Positions 1 through 8,814 of a stretch of 64,000 nt of DNA are shown in pieces. How positions within the stretch are numbered: position 1 is the stretch's first letter; every line of letters begins with the position of its first letter. The position numbers and the translations under genes were made by a program. This stretch comes from Mucilaginibacter pineti (lineage in GTDB: Bacteria; Bacteroidota; Bacteroidia; Sphingobacteriales; Sphingobacteriaceae), in the NCBI RefSeq assembly GCF_900101875.1, contig NZ_FNAI01000015.1, forward strand, positions 94,202 through 158,201, given 5' to 3'. The notes beneath the pieces were generated by a model. The model was not told the DNA's origin and did no database searches. It worked only from the letters and a program-made list of their open reading frames with translations.

Positions 1-1443
1 GCCAGAAAGGTGGCTGAAATCTACCGGGAAAGCACCCCACAACGGGGAACGCAAGTGATCTTCTCGGACATCGGCACACCAAAGTCCGGCGAGTTCAATA
101 TTTACGATGCGTTGAAAGAAAAGCTGGTCCGGGATTTCGGCATACCTGCCCATGAGATTTCCTTCATTCACGACTGGTCAGATAAACAACGACCAGAAAT
201 GTTCCGCAGGATGAACAACGGGGATATTCGCATCCAGATCGGTAGCACCGAAAAATTGGGAACCGGCACCAATGTGCAGAAGCGCGGCGTAGCGCTCCAT
301 CATTTTGACATCCCGTGGCGCCCTTCTGACCTCGACCAGCGCGACGGCAGGTATGCTCGTCCGGGTAACTGGCTGGCCAAAAATTTCTACGGCAACCTGG
401 TGCAGGGCTACATCTACGCGACCGAATTATCGCTTGACAATTACAAATTTAACCTACTAAAAAACAAGCAGACGTTCATCTCCCAAATGAAGAACTGTGA
501 GCTGAATGTCCGCACACTGGATGAAGGCGCTATCGATGAAAAAAGCGGCATGAACTTCTCAGAATACATTGCCATTCTTTCCGGCGATACCTCTTTACTG
601 GAAAAAACGAAGATTGAAAAGAAAGTAGCGGTACTGGAAGGCTTCAAATCGGCGCACTATAAGGAAGTAGCACGTAACCGCTACCGGCTTGACGACCTGG
701 AGAAGGAAAAACTAAAAGTCAGCGCCACCCTTTCAAAGCTAATCGTTGATGAAACTGCCTACAAGGGAAAGTTGCAGCATGATCCCGAAGGTGCCAAAGT
801 GAACCTGATCCAACTGGATGGTGCCGCATCTGCTGAACCGGAAGCAATCGGCCGGATGATCCTTGACCGCTATCAACACTGGGCGCCGGAAAAGAACCAA
901 CCGGATGAAAAAAAGATCGGCAGCCTTTATGGCTTTGAGCTTTATGTACGCAGGGAACGGGAGCCTTTTGAACAGGATGGCATGGTACAATACCGATACC
1001 AGAATAACCTGTTTGCAGAAAGCCCGGAGACCGGCATCAAATACTTGTATAACAACGGACATCCCAATATTGATAATCCAAAGCTGGCGGCAAGGTATTA
1101 CCTCAATGCCATCGACCGTATCGTACCGCTGCGGGAAAAGTATGAAAAGCAATTCATCGAAATTGAAAAGGAACTACCCTTATTGCAGCAGATTACCCAA
1201 AGGGTTTTTGAAAAGGAACCCGAACTGGCCGAACTAAAAAAGGAACTGGCACGGCTGGAAAAAGAAATCAGCGATAAGATCAGGGAAAGCCAGGCACCGC
1301 AAGGCGTACTGATGGAGCCTGAAGAAGGCGAAATAATCGGGGAAGAAAACGCACTGGAAACGGGCACACCGGAAAATGTGATACCGATCAACCAAACGGC
1401 CGGGGCGGAATATCCGCGGAAGGCCCAGGGATTTAACAGATAA
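1..1443 (+). CDS. C-terminal part of giant SNF2-type helicase / N6-methylase of a conjugative element (5' truncated)
   Basis: The reading frame is open from the first base, so the window starts inside the gene; the GTG at 10 is internal. The visible part carries the second RecA-like lobe of a superfamily 2 helicase: motif V-like GSTEKLGTGTNVQ about 80 residues in and motif VI-like QRDGRYARPGN about 30 residues later. A long charged, partly coiled-coil tail follows. In Bacteroidota conjugative elements such proteins are usually well over 1500 residues and carry an N6-adenine methylase domain upstream. They are thought to protect or process transferred DNA, but that part is not visible here. 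The gene heads the plus-strand conjugation module, with the next start 11 bp after its stop. The family call is firm; the exact role is not known. Confidence 0.8.
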   Translation, partial: ARKVAEIYRESTPQRGTQVIFSDIGTPKSGEFNIYDALKEKLVRDFGIPAHEISFIHDWSDKQRPEMFRRMNNGDIRIQIGSTEKLGTGTNVQKRGVALHHFDIPWRPSDLDQRDGRYARPGNWLAKNFYGNLVQGYIYATELSLDNYKFNLLKNKQTFISQMKNCELNVRTLDEGAIDEKSGMNFSEYIAILSGDTSLLEKTKIEKKVAVLEGFKSAHYKEVARNRYRLDDLEKEKLKVSATLSKLIVDETAYKGKLQHDPEGAKVNLIQLDGAASAEPEAIGRMILDRYQHWAPEKNQPDEKKIGSLYGFELYVRREREPFEQDGMVQYRYQNNLFAESPETGIKYLYNNGHPNIDNPKLAARYYLNAIDRIVPLREKYEKQFIEIEKELPLLQQITQRVFEKEPELAELKKELARLEKEISDKIRESQAPQGVLMEPEEGEIIGEENALETGTPENVIPINQTAGAEYPRKAQGFNR

Positions 1444-1454
1444 AATTAGCAATC

Positions 1455-2120
1455 ATGAAAACTTTAACGGATTACACAGGACCTTTTCCGGTCATCACCC
1501 TTGTGGGTACGGATTTTTTGGTGAACGCATGTACCATGCAACTGATTGAAGCCGCCGACCCCTCAAATAAAATAGATTATTTTGATATGATCGACCTGCA
1601 GGACCACCTCGAACTGGTATACGATACATCTACTAAAAGTATTTACCAGGGCCGGTGGGACCAATACCATGAGAAGGACAACACCCAATTATTTTGGCTG
1701 CGTCCTTTCGGTGCAATGGATCCGGCAGGAATGAATGAGCTAATGGACCATGTTAAACCGGGCTGGCGCAGCACCTATAGCAACGACTGGCCGGTGGTTA
1801 GCCTGGCCGGAACCGATTTTTACGCAGATGACCAACTCAGTTCCTTCCGGCAAAAGGACAACCCCTGGAACCAGATCCATTTTCATGAGGTCATGCAGGT
1901 AAATGGCCAGAGTGTCGTTTACCTGGACACACGCGTGCTCAATGTTCCTTTTCCGCATGAGTTGGATATTTATGCGCCTCCCGAGCAGTTGCCGGAACAC
2001 ACAGTCTTTGCCGTCGTACCGTCCGGACCGGAGCTGGCCGTGATGCTGAATGAAGCCAGGGCCACCCAAATTCCCGAGCCAGACCTCTATTCACTTTCGC
2101 CGCAACGCAAGGGCCGTTAG
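1455..2120 (+). CDS. Unknown protein with two tandem GTDF domains
   Basis: A 221-residue soluble protein of no family I recognise. It contains two copies of the same unit. One has FPVITLVGTDF at residues 11-21 and the other WPVVSLAGTDF at about 112-122. In each, a P-x-N-x-I motif and an aromatic or acidic stretch follow about 16-20 residues later, so the protein is an internal duplication. A third copy lies near the C-terminus of the protein at 9103-10362 in the same module. There is no signal peptide or membrane segment. It sits between the helicase and the coupling protein of a conjugation module, so a role in element biology is plausible. No catalytic residues are evident. Confidence 0.75.
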   Translation: MKTLTDYTGPFPVITLVGTDFLVNACTMQLIEAADPSNKIDYFDMIDLQDHLELVYDTSTKSIYQGRWDQYHEKDNTQLFWLRPFGAMDPAGMNELMDHVKPGWRSTYSNDWPVVSLAGTDFYADDQLSSFRQKDNPWNQIHFHEVMQVNGQSVVYLDTRVLNVPFPHELDIYAPPEQLPEHTVFAVVPSGPELAVMLNEARATQIPEPDLYSLSPQRKGR

Positions 2121-2192
2121 GGGCCTCATTGATTCATTTATCCTCTGCCGTGCAGCCTGTACGGCTTGTCCAGCCTTAAAATCAGATTACTT

Positions 2193-4220
2193 ATGGAAGA
2201 AACGCGCGAGCAACAAAAGTTGCACGGGTTCCTGCAATGTGCCATTTACTTTTCACTGGTACTGGAAGCCGCATTGTTTATTTACCGGGATGCCCCTTTT
2301 TGGGGCGTATTTGGACGGGTTTTGGATAAGTTGCAGCACCTGGAAATTTACCAGCAGCTCATTTACAGCAAGCTGGCCACCTTCTTACTCATCTGCCTGG
2401 TCAGCATCGGTACACTCGCAAAAAAGAAGATAGACCTTGATCCTAAAAACCATATCGTTTACCCGCTAATCTTTGGCCTGTTACTTTTTTTTGGCAGCCT
2501 GTGCCTCTATAACCGTCCTTCAGAAATCATATTGCCTTATACGACATCCTTCAATTTAGCCTACATGGTCTGTTCGTTGCTGGGTGCCCTGCTGACGACG
2601 GTCGCGATGGATAACATTTCTAAAATTATCCGGTCGGGACTTGGCAAGGATAAGTGGAATGTCGAAGGCGAAAGCTTTATGCAGCCTTTGAAACGGATCG
2701 ATACGCCATATTCGGTCAATATTCCTATGCAGTTTTATTACCAGAATAAGGTCCGGGACGGCTGGATAAACGTCGTGAACCCATTCAGGGGCACGCTGCT
2801 GATTGGGACGCCTGGCTCCGGTAAATCGTTCGGGATCATCAACCCCTTTATCCGGCAGATGATCGCCAAAGAATTTTGTGCCTGTATTTATGATTACAAA
2901 TTCCCTGATCTGGGAAAGATAGCCTACTATCATTTTTTGCTGGCTAAACAGCATGGCAAATGTAAAACGCACCGCTTTCACGTCATTAATTTAAGCGATG
3001 TAGAGCTGAGCAGGCGTATCAACCCCTGGCGCAGCGATTACCTTCGTACGCTGGCGGATGCCTCGGAAAGTGCCGAAGGTTTGGTAGAAGCTATGAAAAA
3101 AGGCGACAAGTCAGGCGGCAGCGACCAGTTCTTCACCCAATCAGCGATCAATTTCCTGGCCTGCTGTATCTATTTTTTTAGCAAGTATGATGGCGGCAAG
3201 CTTTCCAGTTTCCCACATGTGCTGGCCTTTCTGAACCATTCTTACGAAGATATCTTTAATACCCTGTTCACCGAACCGGAGCTGGTTTCCTTGCTGTCAC
3301 CGTTTAAAAGTGCCTTCGCAGCCAAAGCGTTTGACCAGCTGGAGGGACAGGTAGGAACACTGAAGATATTTATCAGCAGGCTCGCCACGAAAGAGACTTT
3401 CTGGGTCTTTTCAGGAGACGACTTTAATCTAAAGATATCTGATAAGAACGACCCGGGCGTACTGGTACTGGCCAATGATCCGAATACACAGAATATCAAC
3501 TCCGCCTGTTACTCGGTCATCCTTAACCGCCTGACCAAGCTGATCAACAACAGGGGCAATTTGCCCTCCGCTCTGATCATTGATGAGGTGCCAACTTTAT
3601 ACGTTCACCGTGTGGACAATATTTTAGGAGTTGCCCGCGGGCATAAGGTAGCGGTGCTTTTGGGCCTCCAGGAATTGCCACAGTTTCAACAACAATATGG
3701 CAAAGATACGGCAGGAACTATCACTTCGATCACCGGAAACGTACTGGCAGGATCGGTCAGGAACAAGGAGACGCTGGACTGGCTGGAGCGGTTGTTCGGC
3801 AAATCCAAGCAGATCGGCGAGAGTCTTTCCATTGACCGCAATAAAACATCTTCTTCGCTGAACGAAAAATTAGAGGCGCTCATACCGGCAGGTAAAATGG
3901 CATCGCTTAATACGGGAGAAATGGTCGGGCTTATCGCGGCAGACGCGCAGGACAATTATACCGGCAAATTTGAAACTTCCGCCGTTAACTGCAAGGTCAA
4001 TCTGGACAATAAGGCGATTCAGACCGAAGAAGCTGGATACCGTGATCTTCCCGTTTATTATGACTTTAAGGGTAAGCGGGAGGACATCCTTTTACAAAAC
4101 TTCTATCGCATTAACAAAGAAATAGAAGCGGTCATCAAAAAATTCAAACCGGCGCCCGCGGCTGCGGTCATTCCTAAAGGTTCCATGAAAGCCACCCTGA
4201 AAGCCGGCAAACCCAAATAA
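2193..4220 (+). CDS. Type IV coupling protein (TraG/TraD/MobC-type conjugative ATPase)
   Basis: A 675-residue inner-membrane ATPase expected to bring the relaxase-DNA complex to the conjugation channel. The first ~150 residues contain several hydrophobic helices. A Walker A sequence, GTPGSGKS, lies around residues 204-212 and a Walker B-like ALIIDE near residue 459. The protein ends in a basic tail. The ATG at 2193 (MEETREQQ) is chosen over the upstream TTG at 2166, which adds only nine residues overlapping no better ribosome site. Length and architecture match the Bacteroidota MobC/TraG coupling proteins encoded next to relaxase genes. No relaxase is visible in the window, so mobA/mobB presumably lie upstream. 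Confidence 0.88.
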   Translation: MEETREQQKLHGFLQCAIYFSLVLEAALFIYRDAPFWGVFGRVLDKLQHLEIYQQLIYSKLATFLLICLVSIGTLAKKKIDLDPKNHIVYPLIFGLLLFFGSLCLYNRPSEIILPYTTSFNLAYMVCSLLGALLTTVAMDNISKIIRSGLGKDKWNVEGESFMQPLKRIDTPYSVNIPMQFYYQNKVRDGWINVVNPFRGTLLIGTPGSGKSFGIINPFIRQMIAKEFCACIYDYKFPDLGKIAYYHFLLAKQHGKCKTHRFHVINLSDVELSRRINPWRSDYLRTLADASESAEGLVEAMKKGDKSGGSDQFFTQSAINFLACCIYFFSKYDGGKLSSFPHVLAFLNHSYEDIFNTLFTEPELVSLLSPFKSAFAAKAFDQLEGQVGTLKIFISRLATKETFWVFSGDDFNLKISDKNDPGVLVLANDPNTQNINSACYSVILNRLTKLINNRGNLPSALIIDEVPTLYVHRVDNILGVARGHKVAVLLGLQELPQFQQQYGKDTAGTITSITGNVLAGSVRNKETLDWLERLFGKSKQIGESLSIDRNKTSSSLNEKLEALIPAGKMASLNTGEMVGLIAADAQDNYTGKFETSAVNCKVNLDNKAIQTEEAGYRDLPVYYDFKGKREDILLQNFYRINKEIEAVIKKFKPAPAAAVIPKGSMKATLKAGKPK

Positions 4221-4240
4221 TCCATTAAACACTGAAGAAA

Positions 4241-4678
4241 ATGAACCCATCAGAAGAATTGAGGGGCACCCTCGCGTTGGTGCACCATGAACTGACCGAT
4301 GACCCTGCCAAGCGGCAGGGTCAGATCGGCATGATAACCGACATTGACCTGGATCAGGATGATGTTTTTGTAAGCTTTGAAAAAGGGCACCAGGCGAAAT
4401 ACAGCACGGATGCCTTGCTGGTACTCCGCAATCATAAGGATGTCTACCGGGATCTGATGTCCAACGCAACGAAAATGGACAGCCCGGATTTCAAGGCGCT
4501 CTTTCAACTCAACCTGCTGCAGCAGTCAGGTTCCGCAAAAGACCTGCGATCCGCCATGGAAATTGCGCAAAGCAATGAAAAAATCCGGGCTTACAGCATG
4601 AGCTCGCTGGAAGATAAGCTGGGCGTGGTCAGGGATTTTGCCGAATACCAGGAACAGGCCGTAACCAGGGGACGTTAA
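4241..4678 (+). CDS. Unknown protein of conjugation module
   Basis: A 145-residue soluble acidic protein, not recognised. The N-terminal half is predicted to be beta-rich around GQIGMITDIDLDQDDVFVSF, reminiscent of a small SH3-like or KOW-like barrel; this is inference from pattern only. The C-terminal half is helical. It lies 20 bp after the coupling protein and its stop is immediately followed by the start of the M23 peptidase gene, so it is almost certainly co-transcribed. Codon use and spacing support a real gene. Confidence 0.7.
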   Translation: MNPSEELRGTLALVHHELTDDPAKRQGQIGMITDIDLDQDDVFVSFEKGHQAKYSTDALLVLRNHKDVYRDLMSNATKMDSPDFKALFQLNLLQQSGSAKDLRSAMEIAQSNEKIRAYSMSSLEDKLGVVRDFAEYQEQAVTRGR

Positions 4679-4679
4679 A

Positions 4680-5156
4680 ATGAAAGCCGCGCTGGCCTTT
4701 GTTTTTTGCTGTTTCCTGCACGCGGCCATCCGGGCGCAGGACACCATCCCTGCACAGGTATGCCTGCCGCTTCATCAGCTTTCGCTTACCTCAGCTTTCG
4801 GTTTCCGGATTCACCCGCTTACCGGAAAATACGCTTTTCATGCTGGCGTTGATCTGCGGGCACATCACGACACAGTGTTTTCGGTTCTACCCGGCACTCT
4901 AATAGTGGGATACAATGCTTTCTTAGGCATCTATGTTAAAATTACCAGCAGCAACCTGGAAGTCATTTACGGACACCTTTCGCAACTATTAGTGCCGCCG
5001 GATCAAAAGGTCTTTCCGGGAACGGCGGTAGCCATTACCGGGGCCACAGGAAGAGTGACGGGCGAACACCTTCATTTTTCAGTACGGTTTGGCCGCAATT
5101 ATATAGACCCGCTGCTATTCCTGGCGACTATGCTACAGCAATCCCGCAGCCCCTGA
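4680..5156 (+). CDS. M23 family peptidase (LytM-type), secreted
   Basis: A 158-residue protein with an N-terminal signal peptide ending near residue 19, followed directly by a compact M23 domain. The zinc-binding motifs are present: H-x-x-x-D in FHAGVDLRA around residues 57-62 and H-x-H in EHLHFSVRFG around residue 130. Such enzymes cleave peptidoglycan cross-links, and in conjugation modules they probably open the wall locally for the transfer apparatus. The start lies 1 bp after the preceding stop, indicating translational coupling. The protein is short because it lacks the coiled-coil region of EnvC-like proteins. Confidence 0.88.
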   Translation: MKAALAFVFCCFLHAAIRAQDTIPAQVCLPLHQLSLTSAFGFRIHPLTGKYAFHAGVDLRAHHDTVFSVLPGTLIVGYNAFLGIYVKITSSNLEVIYGHLSQLLVPPDQKVFPGTAVAITGATGRVTGEHLHFSVRFGRNYIDPLLFLATMLQQSRSP

Positions 5157-5210
5157 CGCCAGGCTCAACAAACTAACGTATCATTCAAATAATAACAAAT
5201 CATTAAAATT

Positions 5211-6494
5211 ATGAGCAAACAATTCAAACCCGTACACGAACAGTTCGCAGAGAAACTGATCGCAGAACTGAAAGCCGGCACCTCGCCGCTTCAAAAGCCC
5301 GTTAAAGATAACGGCCAGCCCGCATTTGTGTTACCCCTTAATCCGACGACCGGTAAAAATTACCGCGGCATGAACGCATTGATCCTCGGCACCAAGGGCT
5401 TCGATGATCCCCGCTGGATGACCGCCAACCATGCGCGCTTTGCCGGTTACCTGGTAAAGGAAGGCTCCAAGGGAACCCTGATCGATTTCTCCAAAAAGAC
5501 CGACATTCAGGCCATCAGGACGGTTGACGGTCAAAAGATAAAAGATGACGAAGGTAAAACCCAGACCAAAACCGTCGAGTTTGACAAGGCGGTCAAGGCC
5601 AAAGCCTTCCTGTTTAACGGAGAACAGATCAATGATATCCCGCCCTTAGCCGAATTCGTCAAGGAAAAAGAAGCTGGTCAAACGCTGACACCGAACGAAC
5701 AGGCCGAAAAGCTACTAGCCGACAGCAAAGCAGTGATCGTCCATGGCGGAAACGAAGCCTTTTATGACCGGGCGAAAGACGAGATACACCTGCCGGAAAA
5801 AGATCAGTTTGAAAATGAGACGAAATACTATACCGCGGCGTTGCATCAGTTGGCACACTGGACAGGCCATGAAAGCAGGCTAAACCGCCCGATGGAGGGC
5901 AAATTCGGCTCCATCGAATATGCCCGTGAAGAATTGCGTGCAAGCATCGCCGCGATGATGGTGGGTGCCGAATTAAAGACCGGTCACAATTTTGGCCAGC
6001 ACACCGCTTACGCCAATAACTGGGTCAAGATTTTGAAAGATGAACCTTATGAAATATTCAGAGCTTCCCGTGATGCCCAGAAAATCGCTGACCTCATGAT
6101 CAATACGGAGCAAAAAAGGGAAATTAAGGAAACGGCTTCAGAAAAGGCTAACCTGACTACCTTGAATAAAGGGGATATTATTCCCTATAAAAATGCAAAG
6201 TATGAGGTGTTGGCTGTCCTGAAAGGAAAAACTGCCCAGATGCTCGAACAAAATTCAGGCAACAAGTTTAAGGTTGGGCCGAAAGACAAGTTGTACGCTA
6301 GCCTGGTGGAGGCGCGCAATAACCCGGGCAAGGAAATCGCCAAAGAACTTGCAGAAGAACAGGGTATCGAAAACAAGCAGGAGAAAGCGGTTGATAGAAG
6401 CAATAGCACACAAAAAGGTTTTAACGTGGAAATGGAAGTGCCCGAAGAAGCTCTCGCAGAAGAAAACACTACTTCCTATAAAATGAAAAGATAA
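5211..6494 (+). CDS. ArdC-like antirestriction protein (ssDNA-binding domain plus zincin-like domain)
   Basis: A 427-residue protein. Residues ~5-150 match the ArdC N-terminal single-stranded DNA-binding domain (YRGMNALIL). Residues ~170-300 are the zincin-like metallopeptidase domain, and a charged tail of about 130 residues follows. The zinc motif at residues 212-216 reads HQLAH, in ALHQLAHWTGH, not HExxH. Both histidines are kept but the catalytic glutamate is a glutamine. A downstream EELRA could provide the third ligand. ArdC proteins protect incoming DNA from restriction during conjugation. With this substitution a DNA-binding or decoy function seems more likely than proteolysis. It sits in the conjugation operon, upstream of DUF4099. 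Confidence 0.85.
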   Translation: MSKQFKPVHEQFAEKLIAELKAGTSPLQKPVKDNGQPAFVLPLNPTTGKNYRGMNALILGTKGFDDPRWMTANHARFAGYLVKEGSKGTLIDFSKKTDIQAIRTVDGQKIKDDEGKTQTKTVEFDKAVKAKAFLFNGEQINDIPPLAEFVKEKEAGQTLTPNEQAEKLLADSKAVIVHGGNEAFYDRAKDEIHLPEKDQFENETKYYTAALHQLAHWTGHESRLNRPMEGKFGSIEYAREELRASIAAMMVGAELKTGHNFGQHTAYANNWVKILKDEPYEIFRASRDAQKIADLMINTEQKREIKETASEKANLTTLNKGDIIPYKNAKYEVLAVLKGKTAQMLEQNSGNKFKVGPKDKLYASLVEARNNPGKEIAKELAEEQGIENKQEKAVDRSNSTQKGFNVEMEVPEEALAEENTTSYKMKR

Positions 6495-6503
6495 CATAAT
6501 CCA

Positions 6504-7304
6504 ATGACTGATCAATTATTTGACGAACAGGTCCTCCCCATGGAGGACCTGGAAAAGATCGGGCTCGCCAAAAATGGCCGGCTCATATTAAGCGAAGAAG
6601 ACCTTAAAGCGCTGTTGTCCGGCAGGCGTACCGATATGCTCCGCCTGGAAAATCTGATCTCTGAGGGTATTCATATCCTGGCGATGGACGCCAAGCTATC
6701 GTTGAAACAAAATGAAGCCGGACACCTTGACCTCTTGATCCACCCGATCTACCGTGAGGCGGAATACCCCAAATACCTGACTGATTCGGAAGCGGAGGCT
6801 TTGGAAAAAGGTGAACTTGTTAATATCAAAAAAGTACTGTCAGACACTGATGGCAAGGAAACGGATATCCTGATCGAATTTGATAAGGACACTAATGAAT
6901 TTATCATTACCGACACCGAAAAAATTCTGGTCCCGGATTTCGTGAATAACGAGAAGCTGACGCTGGAACAAAAGGAAAGTTACCGTAAAGGCAAGGAAGT
7001 AGAACTCAAAGACGGTACCAAATTCCAGTATTCCGGAACCAACCGGCAGGGAATCAGCGCCAATAAACTGGCGCTCGTCGCTTCCATCCTGATTGATGGT
7101 GGCGTTTCTTATCTGCTGTTTAAAGGATTAAATGCTTTGTACGGTGAGAAAAAGGAAGATGAGAACCGAAAGCATTATGGCAAAGGCTACCACCAGGCCT
7201 TGAAGGATATGCAGGCCGAAGGAAAAGAGAAAGGTCAGAAGATGGAGTTTCAACAGAAGAACGAATATAGCCGGGGTTATTCACGTTCCGGCATGAAACG
7301 GTAA
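6504..7304 (+). CDS. DUF4099/DUF3945 domain protein
   Basis: A 266-residue protein typical of Bacteroidota conjugative elements. The N-terminal segment LEKIGLAKNGRLILSEEDL and the following ALLSGRRTDML with HPIYRE match the DUF4099 type. The middle LTLEQKESYRKGKEVELKDG matches the DUF3945 repeat. A hydrophobic stretch (ALVASILIDGGVSYLLF) lies around residues 190-207, then a charged tail. Biochemical function is unknown; relatives are found beside topoisomerase and Toprim genes of such elements. The stop overlaps the next start by one base (TAATG), indicating coupling. Confidence 0.8.
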   Translation: MTDQLFDEQVLPMEDLEKIGLAKNGRLILSEEDLKALLSGRRTDMLRLENLISEGIHILAMDAKLSLKQNEAGHLDLLIHPIYREAEYPKYLTDSEAEALEKGELVNIKKVLSDTDGKETDILIEFDKDTNEFIITDTEKILVPDFVNNEKLTLEQKESYRKGKEVELKDGTKFQYSGTNRQGISANKLALVASILIDGGVSYLLFKGLNALYGEKKEDENRKHYGKGYHQALKDMQAEGKEKGQKMEFQQKNEYSRGYSRSGMKR

Positions 7305-7933
7305 TGCACGCCTTTTTAACCCGCCTGGGTATCTGTCCCAAAGTGCAGGATTTTTTTGCACCACATTACCTTAGCGATGCCTGCGGCAATTTGATCTTTC
7401 CCTACGGGAACGATACGGAGCATTTTGGCTTTGCCTTTCATCGGGTGCCCGACACAGAAATGCTTTGGCTAGCGGGTAACCCCAATAGCAACATGATCCG
7501 GCGTGTATTTATTTGCGCATCGGCCATGGAAGCTATTGCTTACCTGTCGGTCAAATACACAGCCATTAATGACTTAGAAGGGTTGCTTTTTGCTTCGGTT
7601 GGCGCTAAACCATCCATAGAGCAGATCAATTGGCTAAACAGGAACTTCACCGGCAGGCAGTTCGCGCTCGTTTTCGGCAAGGATATTCTGGGACGGGTGT
7701 GTGAATTGAAAGTGGCCGCAGGTTTATCAAATATTCCTGTGGCCATATTTCTCGAAGGTGATTTTATCATCGTTAACTACCGGTCTGCCAATTATATTTT
7801 TCCTGCGCAAGCTTTCAGCCTGAATGCTTTCGAGAAAAAAACCGGATGCCGGTTTCGTATCGCGACTCAAAAACCACCTGGCTTTGACTCTTATTTTCAG
7901 CAGTTAAAGGCAGGTAAACTTCCCAATAATTAA
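7304..7933 (+). CDS. Toprim-like domain protein, apparently degenerate
   Basis: A 209-residue protein. It carries the pattern of a DUF3991/Toprim module: a short beta-rich N-terminus, then RVFICASAMEAIAYLS (about residues 67-82), a central LLFASVGAKPS, then FALVFGKDILGRVCELK. In active Toprim domains the first motif carries a glutamate and the later motif D-x-D. Here the glutamate position reads alanine (ICAS) and the later site reads FGKD. The metal-binding set is therefore incomplete. Context in the conjugation operon and the one-base overlap with DUF4099 fit a mobile-element primase/topoisomerase-related protein that has lost catalysis. The assignment is by motif pattern only. Confidence 0.6.
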   Translation: MHAFLTRLGICPKVQDFFAPHYLSDACGNLIFPYGNDTEHFGFAFHRVPDTEMLWLAGNPNSNMIRRVFICASAMEAIAYLSVKYTAINDLEGLLFASVGAKPSIEQINWLNRNFTGRQFALVFGKDILGRVCELKVAAGLSNIPVAIFLEGDFIIVNYRSANYIFPAQAFSLNAFEKKTGCRFRIATQKPPGFDSYFQQLKAGKLPNN

Positions 7934-7944
7934 CAATTAAATTT

Positions 7945-8418
7945 ATGGAAATAGAAGAAATGAAAGAAAGGCCTGAACTGGTCTTACGGCCAGCGGCCTT
8001 GTATGCTTTCTTACGGGTATTGCCATTGCTGCTCCTCGCCATGCTATTCTTAGTGGTGGCCTGGTGGCTTTTTCCGTTATTCATCTGGCCGAGCCTGATC
8101 ACCATTACTGTAGCCGGATACCGCTTTATGTTTATTCGAAGCATTCTCTACCTGATCACGCCGGAAGTTATCCGCGTCAGGACAGGAATCTTTTCTAAGC
8201 GGCTGGATAACTTAGAAATGTTCCGGATCAAGGACTATACCGTTACCCAACCTTTCATCTTACAGGTTTTTCGGCTGATGAATCTGACGCTAAAGACGAC
8301 CGACCCTGAAAATAAATCCATGACAATGACCGGAATACCTGTTTCTGACATCATCGATACGATCCGGGGGCACGTTCAGGAAGCGCGGCAACATAACCGC
8401 ATATTCGAAGTTAACTAA
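7945..8418 (+). CDS. Membrane protein with bacterial PH (bPH2) domain
   Basis: A 157-residue protein with two hydrophobic helices at about residues 22-44 and 46-65. They are followed by a bPH2-type domain (YLITPEVIRVRTGIFSKRLD, then the beta strands to the C-terminus). The phrase LDNLEMFRIKDYTVTQPFI is characteristic of YdbS/YdbT-like proteins. It probably acts at the inner membrane, but the role is unknown. It follows the Toprim-like gene by 11 bp and is likely in the same operon. Presence in a conjugation module is common in Bacteroidota. Confidence 0.78.
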   Translation: MEIEEMKERPELVLRPAALYAFLRVLPLLLLAMLFLVVAWWLFPLFIWPSLITITVAGYRFMFIRSILYLITPEVIRVRTGIFSKRLDNLEMFRIKDYTVTQPFILQVFRLMNLTLKTTDPENKSMTMTGIPVSDIIDTIRGHVQEARQHNRIFEVN

Positions 8419-8490
8419 TTGACTACGTGAATGGAAAGCTACCATTTGGGTTAAAAACTCCTGATTAAAACATTATTTAAAAGTTGAATT

Positions 8491-8724
8491 ATGAAAATGA
8501 TCATCCATCTTATTTTTACTTTCTTCATTTCCACCATCTGCCTGATGTCCGCACTGGGCAACAGCTACGGTTGGATTTTGTACGCCCTCACCTTTGCAGC
8601 ATGGACCTGCTTCTTTTGGACAGTTTATAAACGGCTTAAAAGGAAGAATGAGAGAGTCGCCCAGGAAGAACTTTTTCAGGAATATATGCGTTCTAAGATC
8701 CGCAGGGACCAGCAATACAAATAA
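8491..8724 (+). CDS. Small two-helix membrane protein
   Basis: A 77-residue protein with an N-terminal hydrophobic segment (residues ~3-22), a second one (~27-47) and a basic or acidic cytoplasmic tail that ends QEELFQEYMRSKIR. It is clearly related to the 75-residue product at 62905-63132, which has the same two-helix layout and a tail ending ERLFEDFMRSRY. Function unknown. It lies 72 bp after the PH gene. Confidence 0.65.
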   Translation: MKMIIHLIFTFFISTICLMSALGNSYGWILYALTFAAWTCFFWTVYKRLKRKNERVAQEELFQEYMRSKIRRDQQYK

Positions 8725-8761
8725 TTCACCACCGGGACTCTAATAGTCCGGCAGCCTGCGC

Positions 8762-8793
8762 TTGTCAAGGTAATCCAGATAGCAATAAATTTG
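8762..8793 (+). promoter_or_regulatory. Predicted Bacteroidota sigma-A promoter
   Basis: TTG at 8762-8764, a 21-base spacer, then TAAATTTG at 8786-8793, an exact TAnnTTTG match. It lies about 20 bases ahead of the ATG at 8815, so the small gene downstream probably has its own transcript. Confidence 0.5.
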
Positions 8794-8814
8794 AACAGAC
8801 TTATAAATTTCACC

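Noticed and set aside
8734..8757. Small hairpin CCGGGACT...AGTCCGG before the alpha-CTD-like gene
   Set aside because: Imperfect stem with no T-run; not called a terminator.
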